Shown piece after piece: positions 56,366-64,000 of a DNA stretch of 64,000 nucleotides (the stretch's first letter is position 1; every line of letters begins with the position of its first letter). Source of the DNA: Demequina zhanjiangensis (lineage in GTDB: Bacteria; Actinomycetota; Actinomycetes; Actinomycetales; Demequinaceae); assembly GCF_030418315.1 (NCBI RefSeq), contig NZ_JAUHPV010000001.1, forward strand, positions 496,001 through 560,000, read 5' to 3'. Below the pieces are notes generated by a model. It was not told the origin of the DNA. It made no database searches and worked only from the letters and a program-made list of their open reading frames with translations. The position numbers and the translations under genes are program-made.

Positions 56366-57357
56366 TGGAAGCTGAGGGAAGGGTCAAGCTCGCCGACGTC
56401 GCCGCGCTCGCCGGGGTGTCGATCGCGACCGTCTCGAAGGTGGTCAACGGTCGCTACGGCGTCGGATCGCACACCATCGCGCGCGTGCAGCGGGCCGTCG
56501 ACGAGCTGGGCTATGTGCCGAACCTCTCGGCCTCGGGTCTGCGAAGCAAGAGCACCGGAGTGCTCGGCTTCCTCGTGGCCGACTTCGAGCCCTACGCCGC
56601 GGAGCTCCTCAAGGGCGCCGCGCGCGCGGCGCATGGCTCCGACTACGAGCTGCTCGCGCACGCGGGAGGCTGGTCCCAAGGGTGGGAGCGCAAGTCGCTC
56701 GGCCGGCTCGGCGGGACGCTCGTCGATGGCGCCGTCATGGCCACGCCCACCGTCCAGCACGCCGCGACCTCGGTGCCCGTCGTCGCCGTCGACCCTCACT
56801 ACGGCCCCAACCAGGGGCCCACCATCGACTCCGACAGCTTCGCCGGGGCGCGCGAGGGGACCGCCCACCTCATCGGGCTCGGCCACCGCCGCATCGGCTT
56901 CATCGGAGGGCGCAAGGACCTCGGCACGTCGCGGTTGCGCGAGGCCGGCTTCCGCGCCGCGATGGAGGATGCGGGCCTGCCCGTGGACGACTCGCTCGTG
57001 GTCTACGCACGCTACGAGCCCAAGCTCGCAGGCGAGGCGGCGCGCGCGCTGCTCGCGCAGCCTGAGCCGCCCACCGCCCTCTTCGTCTCCAACGACGTGA
57101 TGGCGCTGCGCGTGATCGAGGTCGCGGAGGAGAACGGGGTGCTGGTGCCCGAGCGCCTCTCGGTGATCGGCTTCGACGACGTGCCCGAGGCGTCGATGCT
57201 GCCCAGGGGGCTCACCACGGTGCGCCAGCCGCTCCAGGCGATGGGCTTCGCCGCCATGGAGATGCTGCTGAGGATCCTCGCCGGCCGTGACGGCGCCGAC
57301 CATGTGCGCATGCCGACCGAGCTCGTGGTGCGCGGCACGACCGCGCAGGCGCCCTGA
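56365..57357 (+). CDS. LacI-family transcriptional regulator
   Basis: The 330-residue regulator has an N-terminal HTH (residues about 8-27: LADVAALAGVSIATVSKVVNG) with the hinge helix region YVPNLSASGLRSK, and a periplasmic-binding-like sensor domain with DFEPYAAEL, GHRRIGFIGG and VIGFDDVPEA. It most likely represses the divergent xylan operon until a xylo-oligosaccharide binds. No RBS; the -10 at 56352 indicates a leaderless mRNA. Confidence 0.93.
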   Translation: MEAEGRVKLADVAALAGVSIATVSKVVNGRYGVGSHTIARVQRAVDELGYVPNLSASGLRSKSTGVLGFLVADFEPYAAELLKGAARAAHGSDYELLAHAGGWSQGWERKSLGRLGGTLVDGAVMATPTVQHAATSVPVVAVDPHYGPNQGPTIDSDSFAGAREGTAHLIGLGHRRIGFIGGRKDLGTSRLREAGFRAAMEDAGLPVDDSLVVYARYEPKLAGEAARALLAQPEPPTALFVSNDVMALRVIEVAEENGVLVPERLSVIGFDDVPEASMLPRGLTTVRQPLQAMGFAAMEMLLRILAGRDGADHVRMPTELVVRGTTAQAP

Positions 57358-57371
57358 CCTCCGCAAGGGTC

Positions 57372-57403
57372 TTGACCTTCCAGCGGGATGGAATCTCTAG
57401 CCT
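57372..57403 (+). promoter_or_regulatory. MerR/CueR-type promoter of the copper ATPase
   Basis: The -35 TTGACC (57372-57377) and -10 TAGCCT (57398-57403) are separated by 20 bp, longer than the 17-18 bp optimum. The spacer contains the dyad TTCCA-N6-TGGAA (57379-57383 with 57389-57393). A stretched spacer with a central dyad starting ACCTTCC is the hallmark of MerR-family metal activators such as CueR. Confidence 0.75.
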
Positions 57404-57432
57404 GGTGGCGTTGACGCAACCAGGAGGTTCTC

Positions 57433-59562
57433 ATGACTCACGACATGGCGCACGGCGCCAGCTCCGCGCAGGACGCGGAGGAGCGCACGGAGCAGTCAGG
57501 GCACGGTGAGCATGCCGGTCGCGATGACCGCGGCGACCACGACAGCGGTCACGACGCCCACGGCGACCACGGCGGCGCCCACGCGGGCCACACCGATCAC
57601 TCAGGCCACGCCGAGATGTTCCGGCGCTACTTCTGGGGCAACCTGATCCTCGCGGTGCCCGTCATCGCGTTCTCCACCACGGTCGAGGGGTGGTTCGGCT
57701 ACGACCTGCCGCTGAGCGGCTGGATCCCGCCGATCCTGGGAACGGTCATCTTCGCGTGGGGCGGCCGCCCGTTCCTGAGCATGGCCTGGCGGGATGAGAT
57801 CCGTGACCGACGCCCGGGCATGATGACGCTGATCTCGCTCGCGATCACGGTCGCGTTCGGAGCCTCCGTGGCGACGACGCTCGGCTTCGCCGACCTCGAC
57901 TTCTGGTGGGAGCTCGCGACGCTGATCGTGGTGATGCTGCTGGGCCACTGGCAGGAGATGAAGGCGGTCGGGCAGGCGCAGGGCGCGCTTCAGGCGCTCG
58001 CGGAGCTGCTTCCCGACGACGCCGAGCGCGTGACGGACAGCGGCACCGAGCATGTCTCGGTGTCGGATCTTGCCGAGGGCGACACCGTCGTGGTGCGCCC
58101 AGGGGGTCGCGTTCCGGCGGACGGTGACATCGCCTCCGGCGAGGCCAGCATGGACGAGTCGATGGTGACGGGGGAGTCGGCGCCCGTGAGGCGAGGCGAG
58201 GGCGACCGCGTGGTCGCCGGCACCGTCGCCACCGACGGGTCGCTGCGCGTGACCGTCACGGCGATCGGCGACGACACGGCGCTCGCGGGCATCCAGCGCA
58301 TGGTGACCGAGGCTCAGGAGTCGCGCTCGGGGACGCGCAGGCTTGCGGATCGTGCCGCCGCCTGGCTCTTCTACATCGCACTCGCTGCGGCCGTGCTGAC
58401 GTTCTTGGTGCACCTTGTGATGGGCGAGCCCGGAACGGGCCTGGTCCGCGCCGTCTCGGTGCTCGTGGTGGCCTGCCCTCACGCGCTCGGACTGGCGATC
58501 CCGCTCGTGGTCGCGATCTCGACGTCCGTCTCCGCCAAGCAGGGAATCCTGATCAAGGATGCCGGCGCGCTCGAGCAGATGCGCCAGATCGACGCCGTGC
58601 TGTTCGACAAGACCGGCACGCTGACCGAGGGGACGCACAGGCTGACCGACACCGCCGTCGTCGACGGCTGGGACGAGGCACGCATGCTGGCGCTCGCCGC
58701 GGCCGTCGAGTCCGACTCGGAGCACCCCGTCGGACGCGCGGTGGTGGAGGCGGCGCATGAGGCCGAGGCGGAGGTGCCGGCGGCCTCGGACGTGGAGACG
58801 CTGCCAGGGCGCGGAGTGCGCGCGACGGTTGACGGTGACCGGGTGGCCGTGGGCGGCCCCGCCCTGCTCGAGGAGCTCGGCGTCTCGGAGCCCGAGGGGC
58901 TCTCTGAGGCCGCTCAGGGCTGGCGCGAGGGCGGTGGCGCCGTGCTGTACGTGATCGTCGGGGACGAGGTGGTCGGTGCTTTCACCACGGCCGACCCGAT
59001 CCGCGAGGAGTCGCGTGCGGCGGTCGATGCGCTCCATGCGCGCGGAGTGTCCGTGGCGCTCCTCACCGGCGACTCGCGCGCGGTGGCGGACTCGGTCGCA
59101 GGCGAGCTCGGCATCGACGAGGTCTTCGCGGAGGTGCTGCCTGAGGACAAGGACAAGGCGGTGGGTGACCTGCAGGACAAGGGACGCCGCGTCGCGATGG
59201 TCGGCGACGGCGTGAACGACGCCCCTGCGCTCGCCCGCGCCGATGTGGGGGTGGCGATCGGCGCCGGCACGGATGTGGCGATGGAGGCCGCGGGGCTGGT
59301 GCTCGCGTCGTCCGATCCGAGGGGCGTGCTCGGCGCGATCGCGCTGTCCAAGGCGACGTATCGCAAGATGCGTCAGAACCTGGCGTGGGCGACGGGCTAC
59401 AACGTGATCGCCATCCCGGTGGCGGCGGGTGTGCTGGCTCCGATCGGCATCACCATGCCGCCCGCGATCGCGGCGGTGGCGATGAGCCTGTCGACGATCA
59501 TCGTCGCGGCGAACGCCCAGCTGCTGCGTCGTGTGAGCCTTGCACCGGACCAGGTGGCCTGA
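57433..59562 (+). CDS. copB: CopB-type (P1B-3) copper-transporting ATPase
   Basis: The 709-residue P-type ATPase has a His/Asp-rich N-terminal tail (residues 1-60) instead of CxxC domains. The membrane metal site is CPH (Cys348 in VVACPHALG), diagnostic of P1B-3 Cu(II)/Cu(I) exporters. Phosphorylation Asp392 lies in DKTGTLTEG; TGES (MVTGESAPV), the HP site (SEHPVGRA) and GDGVNDAPAL complete the set. AGGAGG lies 5 nt before ATG 57433. A MerR-type promoter (57372-57403) precedes it, implying copper induction. Confidence 0.95.
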   Translation: MTHDMAHGASSAQDAEERTEQSGHGEHAGRDDRGDHDSGHDAHGDHGGAHAGHTDHSGHAEMFRRYFWGNLILAVPVIAFSTTVEGWFGYDLPLSGWIPPILGTVIFAWGGRPFLSMAWRDEIRDRRPGMMTLISLAITVAFGASVATTLGFADLDFWWELATLIVVMLLGHWQEMKAVGQAQGALQALAELLPDDAERVTDSGTEHVSVSDLAEGDTVVVRPGGRVPADGDIASGEASMDESMVTGESAPVRRGEGDRVVAGTVATDGSLRVTVTAIGDDTALAGIQRMVTEAQESRSGTRRLADRAAAWLFYIALAAAVLTFLVHLVMGEPGTGLVRAVSVLVVACPHALGLAIPLVVAISTSVSAKQGILIKDAGALEQMRQIDAVLFDKTGTLTEGTHRLTDTAVVDGWDEARMLALAAAVESDSEHPVGRAVVEAAHEAEAEVPAASDVETLPGRGVRATVDGDRVAVGGPALLEELGVSEPEGLSEAAQGWREGGGAVLYVIVGDEVVGAFTTADPIREESRAAVDALHARGVSVALLTGDSRAVADSVAGELGIDEVFAEVLPEDKDKAVGDLQDKGRRVAMVGDGVNDAPALARADVGVAIGAGTDVAMEAAGLVLASSDPRGVLGAIALSKATYRKMRQNLAWATGYNVIAIPVAAGVLAPIGITMPPAIAAVAMSLSTIIVAANAQLLRRVSLAPDQVA

Positions 59563-59573
59563 CGCGCGAGACG

Positions 59574-59635
59574 CGCCGAGGCCCGGCCTGCACGTCCCCT
59601 CGGGTGAGGGGTGTCGCGCGGGCCGGGCCTCGGCG
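59574..59635. terminator. Bidirectional terminator after copB
   Basis: CGCCGAGGCCCGGCC (59574-59588) pairs perfectly with GGCCGGGCCTCGGCG (59621-59635); a nested CCCCTC/GAGGGG stem lies in the loop. It separates converging copB and the DUF3105 gene. Confidence 0.85.
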
Positions 59636-59652
59636 TCGTGGAGCGGCTGGCG

Positions 59653-60309
59653 TCAGGCGGGGTTGCCGATTCCGCCCACGCACGAGGCGCCGAGCTCCGG
59701 CGTCTGCTCGCCGAGCACGTACTTCGCGAGGAACGTCTCGAGGCGCTCGTCGCTGGTGTCGTCGAGCTCGAGCTGGACGCCCCAGGCGGTGAGGACGATC
59801 GGCGCGGCGAGCTCCTCGAAGGGGCTCAGCACCGTGAAGTCGTACGGCGCGACGGCGTCCTCGAGGGCGGCCACCTCGGACTCGGCGAGGCCGGGCATGT
59901 AGGTCACCCAGACGGCGCCGTGCTCAAGCGAGTGCACGGCGTTGAAGGTGGGGACCGGCTCGTTGTAGACGCCGCAGTTGAGCCAGACCGGGTCGTGCTC
60001 GCCGCCGGTGGGCGGGAGCAGGGTGCCGGGGGCCGACGCCACGGGCTCGGGCAGCGCGGGCACGTGGTTCGCGCTCTGGTCGGGAGTCTCCTCGACGCCC
60101 GGGATGGGGGACTCGGCGGCCTCAGCGATCTCGGCCTGATCCTGTGCGGCGCCACCGATCACGACGCCGGCGCCCACGACGAGGCCGGCGACGACGACGC
60201 CGACCACGCCCCAGGTGACGACGCGGGTGCGACGCGCCTTGCGCTCCTGCTCCGCGCGGGCCTTCGCAAGCGCGGCCTGCGCCTGCCAGCTCTGCTTCTT
60301 CTTTGCCAT
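59653..60309 (-). CDS. DUF3105 membrane protein
   Basis: The 218-residue protein has a basic N-terminal cytoplasmic part (about 28 residues), one transmembrane helix (about residues 30-52), and an external DUF3105 domain with NCGVYNEPVPTFNAVHSLEHGAVW and a conserved second Cys near the C-terminus (GASCVGG). DUF3105 proteins are widespread in Actinobacteria and often sit near copper genes; the convergent copB suggests but does not prove a copper-related role. GGAGG lies 5 nt before the ATG. Confidence 0.87.
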   Translation of the reverse strand: MAKKKQSWQAQAALAKARAEQERKARRTRVVTWGVVGVVVAGLVVGAGVVIGGAAQDQAEIAEAAESPIPGVEETPDQSANHVPALPEPVASAPGTLLPPTGGEHDPVWLNCGVYNEPVPTFNAVHSLEHGAVWVTYMPGLAESEVAALEDAVAPYDFTVLSPFEELAAPIVLTAWGVQLELDDTSDERLETFLAKYVLGEQTPELGASCVGGIGNPA

Positions 60310-60364
60310 GGAGACCTCCGGGGTCGGTCGTGGCCGGCGGGGGCTGCCGGCCGATGATGCCACC

Positions 60365-60392
60365 ATGGTAAATGGTTAAACGTACAAGTAAA
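60365..60392 (-). promoter_or_regulatory. Putative promoter of the DUF3105 gene
   Basis: On the minus strand TTTACT (60387-60392) and TACCAT (60365-60370) are spaced by 16 bp within a markedly AT-rich patch (about 60363-60397). The patch also holds GGTAAATGG/TTAAACG elements that could be an operator. Confidence 0.4.
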
Positions 60393-60446
60393 ATTCGTGG
60401 AGGGTGAAGGGTTCACTCAGCGTCAGGAAACACCGTGGCCCGCGAC

Positions 60447-60499
60447 CGTCACCTGCGTGGGGCGGCGAGGCAGCGCGTCGGCGCCCCACGCAGGTGACG
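60447..60499 (-). terminator. 18-bp hairpin terminator after the M20 dipeptidase
   Basis: CGTCACCTGCGTGGGGCG (60447-60464) is perfectly complementary to CGCCCCACGCAGGTGACG (60482-60499), with a 17-nt loop. It abuts the dipeptidase stop codon (60500). This is the longest perfect stem seen in the window. Confidence 0.85.
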
Positions 60500-61843
60500 T
60501 CAGCCCTCCGCGAGCTTCTCCAGCAGAAGGACCTGCGCGACGATCATCCGCTCGATCTCCTCGGGGTCCACGCTCTCGTCGGACGCGTGGATGCGCGCCT
60601 GCGCCGTGTCCTCGGGCCCCCACAGCACGAACTCAGCGCTGGGGGAGGCATCCTCGAGGGTCTGCAGCAGGGGGATCGAGCCTCCAGAGCCGGCCTCGTC
60701 GCACGCCTTGCCGAACGCCTCGGCCATCGCCGCGCGGGCGGCGGCGTAGCCCGGGCCGTCAGTCCTGACGCGGTACGGGGGTGCCGCCTTCATGGGAGTG
60801 ACCTCCACCTGGGCGCCCCACGGCGCGTGCGACTCGAGGTGCGCGACCAGCGCCGCGAGCTCCTTCTTCGGGTCGCTGCCAGGGACGATGCGCATCGAGA
60901 TCTTGGCGCTCGCCTGAGGGTGGATCACGTTGGAGGAGTCGGCGATGCTCGTGGTGTCGATGCCGATCGCGTTGATCGAGGGCTTGGCCCACAGCCGGTC
61001 CGCGACGGTGCCGGTGCCGATCAGATCGACGCCAGGCAGCATGTCGGCCATGGCGCGGAAGTCGTCCTCGCTCAGGTCCGCGCCCTCCCACGGACCCTTG
61101 GTGACGCCGTCGATCGCCACGTCGCCCGCGTCGTCCTGGAGGGTGGTGAGCAGGCGTGCGAGGGCCATCATCGCGTCGGGCGCGGCGCCGCCGAAGACGC
61201 CGGAATGCAGCGGGTGCTCAAGGGTGCGGACCGTCACCGTGCACGAGACGTCTCCGCGAAGCGCGGTCGTCATCACCGGGTCGCCCACGCGGATGTTGCC
61301 CATGTCGCAGATCACGAACAGGTCGCACTCGAACAGCTCAGGGTTCGTCTCCACGAACTCCTCAAGGTTGCTCTCCGTCTCCTCCATGCCCTCGAGGATC
61401 AGACGCAGCGTCACCGGCGGCTTCCCACCGAAGTAGCGCATCATCCCCAGGTGGGTGACCAGGCCGCTCTTGTCGTCCGACGCGCCACGGCCGTAGATGC
61501 GGCCGTCCTCCTTGCGGGTGGGGGTCCACGGGTCGGACGTCCACCCCTGCGACTCGAGGGCGGGCTGCACGTCGTAGTGGGCGTAGAGGACGACGGTGGG
61601 CGCCCCCTCAGGTCCAGGGATCTCCCCGTAGATCGGCGGGTAGCCGGACGGCACGTCCATGAAGCGCGCATCGGTGAAGCCCGCCATCCGGAACTTCTCG
61701 AGCGTCCGCTCCGCCATGCGGTGCACCGGCTCCGCGTCGTAGCCGGGGAACGAGATCGACGGGATCGCGATGAGCTCCTCGAGGTCCGCGACGACGCTCG
61801 GCATGAGGGCGTGGACGGTGGCCTTGACGTCGGGTGAGGTCAT
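60500..61843 (-). CDS. M20 family dipeptidase
   Basis: The 447-residue metallopeptidase has YAHYDVQPA (metal His), GRGASDDKSG (bridging Asp), EGMEETES (Glu pair), HPLHSGVFGG in the lid region and PQASAKISMRIVPG. This is the CNDP/dipeptidase branch of M20, distinct from the allantoate-type enzyme at 5472-6779. GAAAGG lies 7 nt before the ATG at 61843. It follows the Dcu-type transporter gene by 41 bp, so the two may form an operon for peptide or amino-acid use. Confidence 0.92.
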   Translation of the reverse strand: MTSPDVKATVHALMPSVVADLEELIAIPSISFPGYDAEPVHRMAERTLEKFRMAGFTDARFMDVPSGYPPIYGEIPGPEGAPTVVLYAHYDVQPALESQGWTSDPWTPTRKEDGRIYGRGASDDKSGLVTHLGMMRYFGGKPPVTLRLILEGMEETESNLEEFVETNPELFECDLFVICDMGNIRVGDPVMTTALRGDVSCTVTVRTLEHPLHSGVFGGAAPDAMMALARLLTTLQDDAGDVAIDGVTKGPWEGADLSEDDFRAMADMLPGVDLIGTGTVADRLWAKPSINAIGIDTTSIADSSNVIHPQASAKISMRIVPGSDPKKELAALVAHLESHAPWGAQVEVTPMKAAPPYRVRTDGPGYAAARAAMAEAFGKACDEAGSGGSIPLLQTLEDASPSAEFVLWGPEDTAQARIHASDESVDPEEIERMIVAQVLLLEKLAEG

Positions 61844-61884
61844 GGTGGTGCCTTTCGTGAGTCGGGTGGCGCGCAGGGCGCAGG

Positions 61885-63210
61885 TCAGAAGAACGCTCCG
61901 ATGATCGAACCTACCGCCACCGTCGTGACGCAGAGGATCAGCATCGGCACGAAGAAGCTGTGGTCCAGCAGCTTGCTGCCGAGCCGTGTGGAGCCGGTCT
62001 GGTCGAAGTTCGCGGCCGCGATCTGGGGGCCGTTCGCAGGTAGCGTGTACACGCCTCCGAGCGCCCCCGCCCACATGCCCGTCGCGACGCCGACCGGCAG
62101 CCCTGCGGCGAGCCCGATCGGCACGATGGTGCGCGTCGCCGTCGACTGGCTCGTGGTCATGGCCGCCACGAGGAACACGGCGACCGCGAAGATGAAGCGG
62201 AAGTCGGTCACCCAGCCGCCGACGGTGGTGACGATGTACTCCTCGTGCGCCTGGATGAACGTCGCGGTGAGCCACGCGATGCCGAACAGGGCGATCGCGG
62301 CCGTCATGCCCGCCTTGAACACCGACTGGTCGGGCACCGACGCGACCTTCGGCCTGCCGATCAGGATGATCAGCGCTCCGATCACGAGCATCACCAGCAC
62401 GATCGTCGTCGTCATGTCCACGCCCGCCGGGCGAAGGTCGGGGAAGATGCCGAACAGCACGATCGCCAGCACTCCCAGGAGGAACACGACCGCCGAGTTC
62501 CTTCCCTGCGCCGTGTACGTGAGCTGAGCGGCGGCGGAGGTGCCGTCGCCCCTGTGCTCGCGAGGCGCGAGCCTCCCGTCCGCGATGCGGGCCTGGATCT
62601 CCGGGTCGTCGTCCACGTCCTTGCCCATGCGGTTCACCACGAGCGACGTCACGACGATGCCGACGACGCATGCCGGGAAGGTGATCGCCAGGATGCTCGC
62701 GAGTCCCAGGTCGTACGGTGCCACGTCGGTGAGGGTGAGCATCGCCGCCATCGCGGCTGACACGGGCGAGGCGGCGAGCGCGATCCCGGATTGCACCACC
62801 GTCACGGTGAGCGGCTTCGACGGGCGGATCCCGTTCTTGTAGGCGACGTCGTACACGACCGGCAGGAGCGGGTAGACGATGTTCCCGGTGCCGGCGCCCG
62901 CAGTGAACAGGAATGCCGTGAGCGGCGCGATCAGGGTGATCTGCTTGGGCCGCTTCTCGATCACCCTCGCCGCGACCGCGACCATCCAGTCGATGCCGCC
63001 GGCCGCCTGCATGAGCGCGGCGCTCGTGACCACGCCCAGGATGATCGCCATGGCGGCGCCCGGCGCGGCGCCTGGCGCCTCTCCGAAGCCGAAGACCAGC
63101 ACGAAGGTGCCGACGCCGCCCCAGATGCCGACGCCGACGCCGCTCGCACGGGTGCCGAGCACGATCGCGCCGAGCACGACGACGGCTTCGAGCAGGAAGG
63201 TGATGCTCAT
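61885..63210 (-). CDS. Dcu-family C4-dicarboxylate transporter
   Basis: The 441-residue protein has about eleven transmembrane helices and DcuA/DcuB-like signatures: GTGNIVYPLLPVVYDVAYKNGIRP and ASPVSAAMAAML in the first half, QSTATRTIVPIGLAAGLP in the second. Family members exchange aspartate, fumarate, malate and succinate. Whether it exports or imports here is unknown. GGGGG lies 7 nt before the ATG at 63210. Probably co-transcribed with the downstream M20 dipeptidase. Confidence 0.88.
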   Translation of the reverse strand: MSITFLLEAVVVLGAIVLGTRASGVGVGIWGGVGTFVLVFGFGEAPGAAPGAAMAIILGVVTSAALMQAAGGIDWMVAVAARVIEKRPKQITLIAPLTAFLFTAGAGTGNIVYPLLPVVYDVAYKNGIRPSKPLTVTVVQSGIALAASPVSAAMAAMLTLTDVAPYDLGLASILAITFPACVVGIVVTSLVVNRMGKDVDDDPEIQARIADGRLAPREHRGDGTSAAAQLTYTAQGRNSAVVFLLGVLAIVLFGIFPDLRPAGVDMTTTIVLVMLVIGALIILIGRPKVASVPDQSVFKAGMTAAIALFGIAWLTATFIQAHEEYIVTTVGGWVTDFRFIFAVAVFLVAAMTTSQSTATRTIVPIGLAAGLPVGVATGMWAGALGGVYTLPANGPQIAAANFDQTGSTRLGSKLLDHSFFVPMLILCVTTVAVGSIIGAFF

Positions 63211-63372
63211 GTCGCGACCCCCAAAGCGTGGGTCGCCATGGACCCCCTGAGCCGACGATACGCGCGGTCCTGGCCGTCGCGCCTGGTGAGAAGGGGCGTG
63301 GAGGGGTGAGCGGCCGGGTGGTCCGTGTCCCGGTGCCGACGGGCGCTGCCGCGCGCCGGCGATGCCGCGGCG

Positions 63373-63681
63373 TCAGCCCAGGTGGAGGATCCGCTGGACG
63401 GCGACCAGGACGCCCACGGAGATCGCGGCGGCCGTGATGCCGACCACGACTCCCACCGCGCGCACGGTCCATGCGATCGCGGCGCCCACGGCGCGCAGCC
63501 ATGCGAGCGGCCCCTTGCGCACACCGGAGGCGGGCAGAGCGTCGTCGGCCGTCGCCGTGTCGTGGGGCGCGTCACCCGTGGGAGCGGTGAAGCGCGGGGG
63601 AGTCCCGTCCTCGAGCCGCAGGCGCGAGCTGCTGCGGGGAGGCAGGGTGACGTACTTCTCCTGCAGGCTGATCTGGCTCAT
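63373..63681 (-). CDS. Small membrane protein, 102 aa
   Basis: The protein has a polar N-terminal half (SQISLQEKYVTLPPRSSSR) and a hydrophobic C-terminal half with one or two helices (about residues 60-98). AAGGAA lies 6 nt before the ATG at 63681. No family recognised. The 151-bp gap upstream to 63832 holds no gene I can support. Confidence 0.65.
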   Translation of the reverse strand: MSQISLQEKYVTLPPRSSSRLRLEDGTPPRFTAPTGDAPHDTATADDALPASGVRKGPLAWLRAVGAAIAWTVRAVGVVVGITAAAISVGVLVAVQRILHLG

Positions 63682-63832
63682 GTGAGGTTCCTTCCGAAGC
63701 GGTGATATCGGAAGGCTCTCGCGTGCGCGTGTCAGCGCACATCGGCCTGACGGAGTGTTCGGTGTACGGCATCCGCCGTAGGGGGCACCCTGAGGGTGTG
63801 TCGGGGGTGCGCCTGGGAGAGTGAGGAGACGG

Positions 63833-64000
63833 TCAGGCCGAGTAGGTGCCTGCGGCGACGCGGTAGCGCTCGAGGATGAGCGGCCTGTGGTCGACGGGAG
63901 GCGCTGCGACGACCTCGATGGGCCACTCGGGCCGAGCCCCGGTGAGCGCCCAGGCGGCCTGGACCGCCGCGCCTGCGGCGACGTACTCGCCAGGCGTGGG
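63833..64000 (-). CDS. xylB: Xylulokinase, C-terminal fragment (runs off window)
   Basis: The last 55 residues of a minus-strand gene run off the right edge in frame: PTPGEYVAAGAAVQAAWALTG, then ARPEWPIEV, and the end LILERYRVAAGTYSA before TGA at 63833-63835. The EYVA-GAA-QAAWAL-G pattern is the C-terminal FGGY-kinase helix of XylB. It phosphorylates D-xylulose, fitting the xylan operon at 48-56 kb. Only the 3' end is visible, so family assignment rests on this segment. Confidence 0.75.
   Translation of the reverse strand, partial: PTPGEYVAAGAAVQAAWALTGARPEWPIEVVAAPPVDHRPLILERYRVAAGTYSA

Overview
This window is high-GC (roughly 70%) bacterial DNA with the gene style of an actinomycete, most likely a Micrococcales-type genus (Demequinaceae/Cellulomonadaceae-like; genus not determinable here). 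Reasons: a class Ib nrdHIEF operon with NrdR boxes, a GatCAB amidotransferase operon, several starts with a TANNNT -10 element only 6-7 nt upstream (leaderless transcripts), strong GTG/ATG overlap coupling, and typical actinobacterial small membrane proteins. No rRNA, tRNA, CRISPR, transposase or integrase gene was seen.

About 1.4-39.1 kb is dominated by a dispersed purine catabolism/salvage locus. Left part: acetamidase/formamidase-like enzyme, an AtzH-like domain fused to an amidase, a PucG-type ureidoglycine/glyoxylate aminotransferase, an allantoate-amidohydrolase-type M20 enzyme, a MocA-like molybdenum-cofactor cytidylyltransferase, OHCU decarboxylase, 5-hydroxyisourate hydrolase and purine nucleoside phosphorylase. 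Right part: guanine deaminase, allantoinase, XdhC, a two-gene xanthine dehydrogenase ([2Fe-2S] and Mo domains fused in one polypeptide, plus an FAD subunit), a four-gene NMT1-type ABC importer with an XRE-cupin regulator, and an 8-oxoguanine-deaminase-type amidohydrolase. Together these can take guanine/xanthine to urate and from hydroxyisourate to ureidoglycine and oxalurate; the uricase step itself is not encoded in the window. Housekeeping genes (pgi, nrdHIEF, ligA) and small orphans are interspersed.

19.5-21.6 kb is an accessory pocket: three orphan genes, a 15-bp direct repeat bracketing one of them, an 18-bp palindrome, and a 587-bp non-coding stretch full of hairpins and repeats. One orphan is a paralogue of a gene just outside the pocket.

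39-47 kb holds ligA, an OmpA-like protein with a partner, a GNAT acetyltransferase and gatCAB. 47.4-57.4 kb is a xylan/xylo-oligosaccharide module: a CE4 deacetylase-like protein, then one minus-strand operon (binding protein, two permeases, GH43, GH3, GH10) controlled by a divergent LacI regulator; all three glycosidases lack signal peptides, so they act on imported oligosaccharides. A truncated xylulokinase at the right edge fits this. 57.4-63.7 kb has a CopB-type copper ATPase with a MerR-type promoter, a DUF3105 membrane protein, an M20 dipeptidase and a Dcu-type transporter.

The most interesting candidates are the proposed oxalurate-to-oxalate branch encoded at 1.4-6.8 kb and an unusually well-formed structured leader (33457-33528) in front of the putative purine importer.
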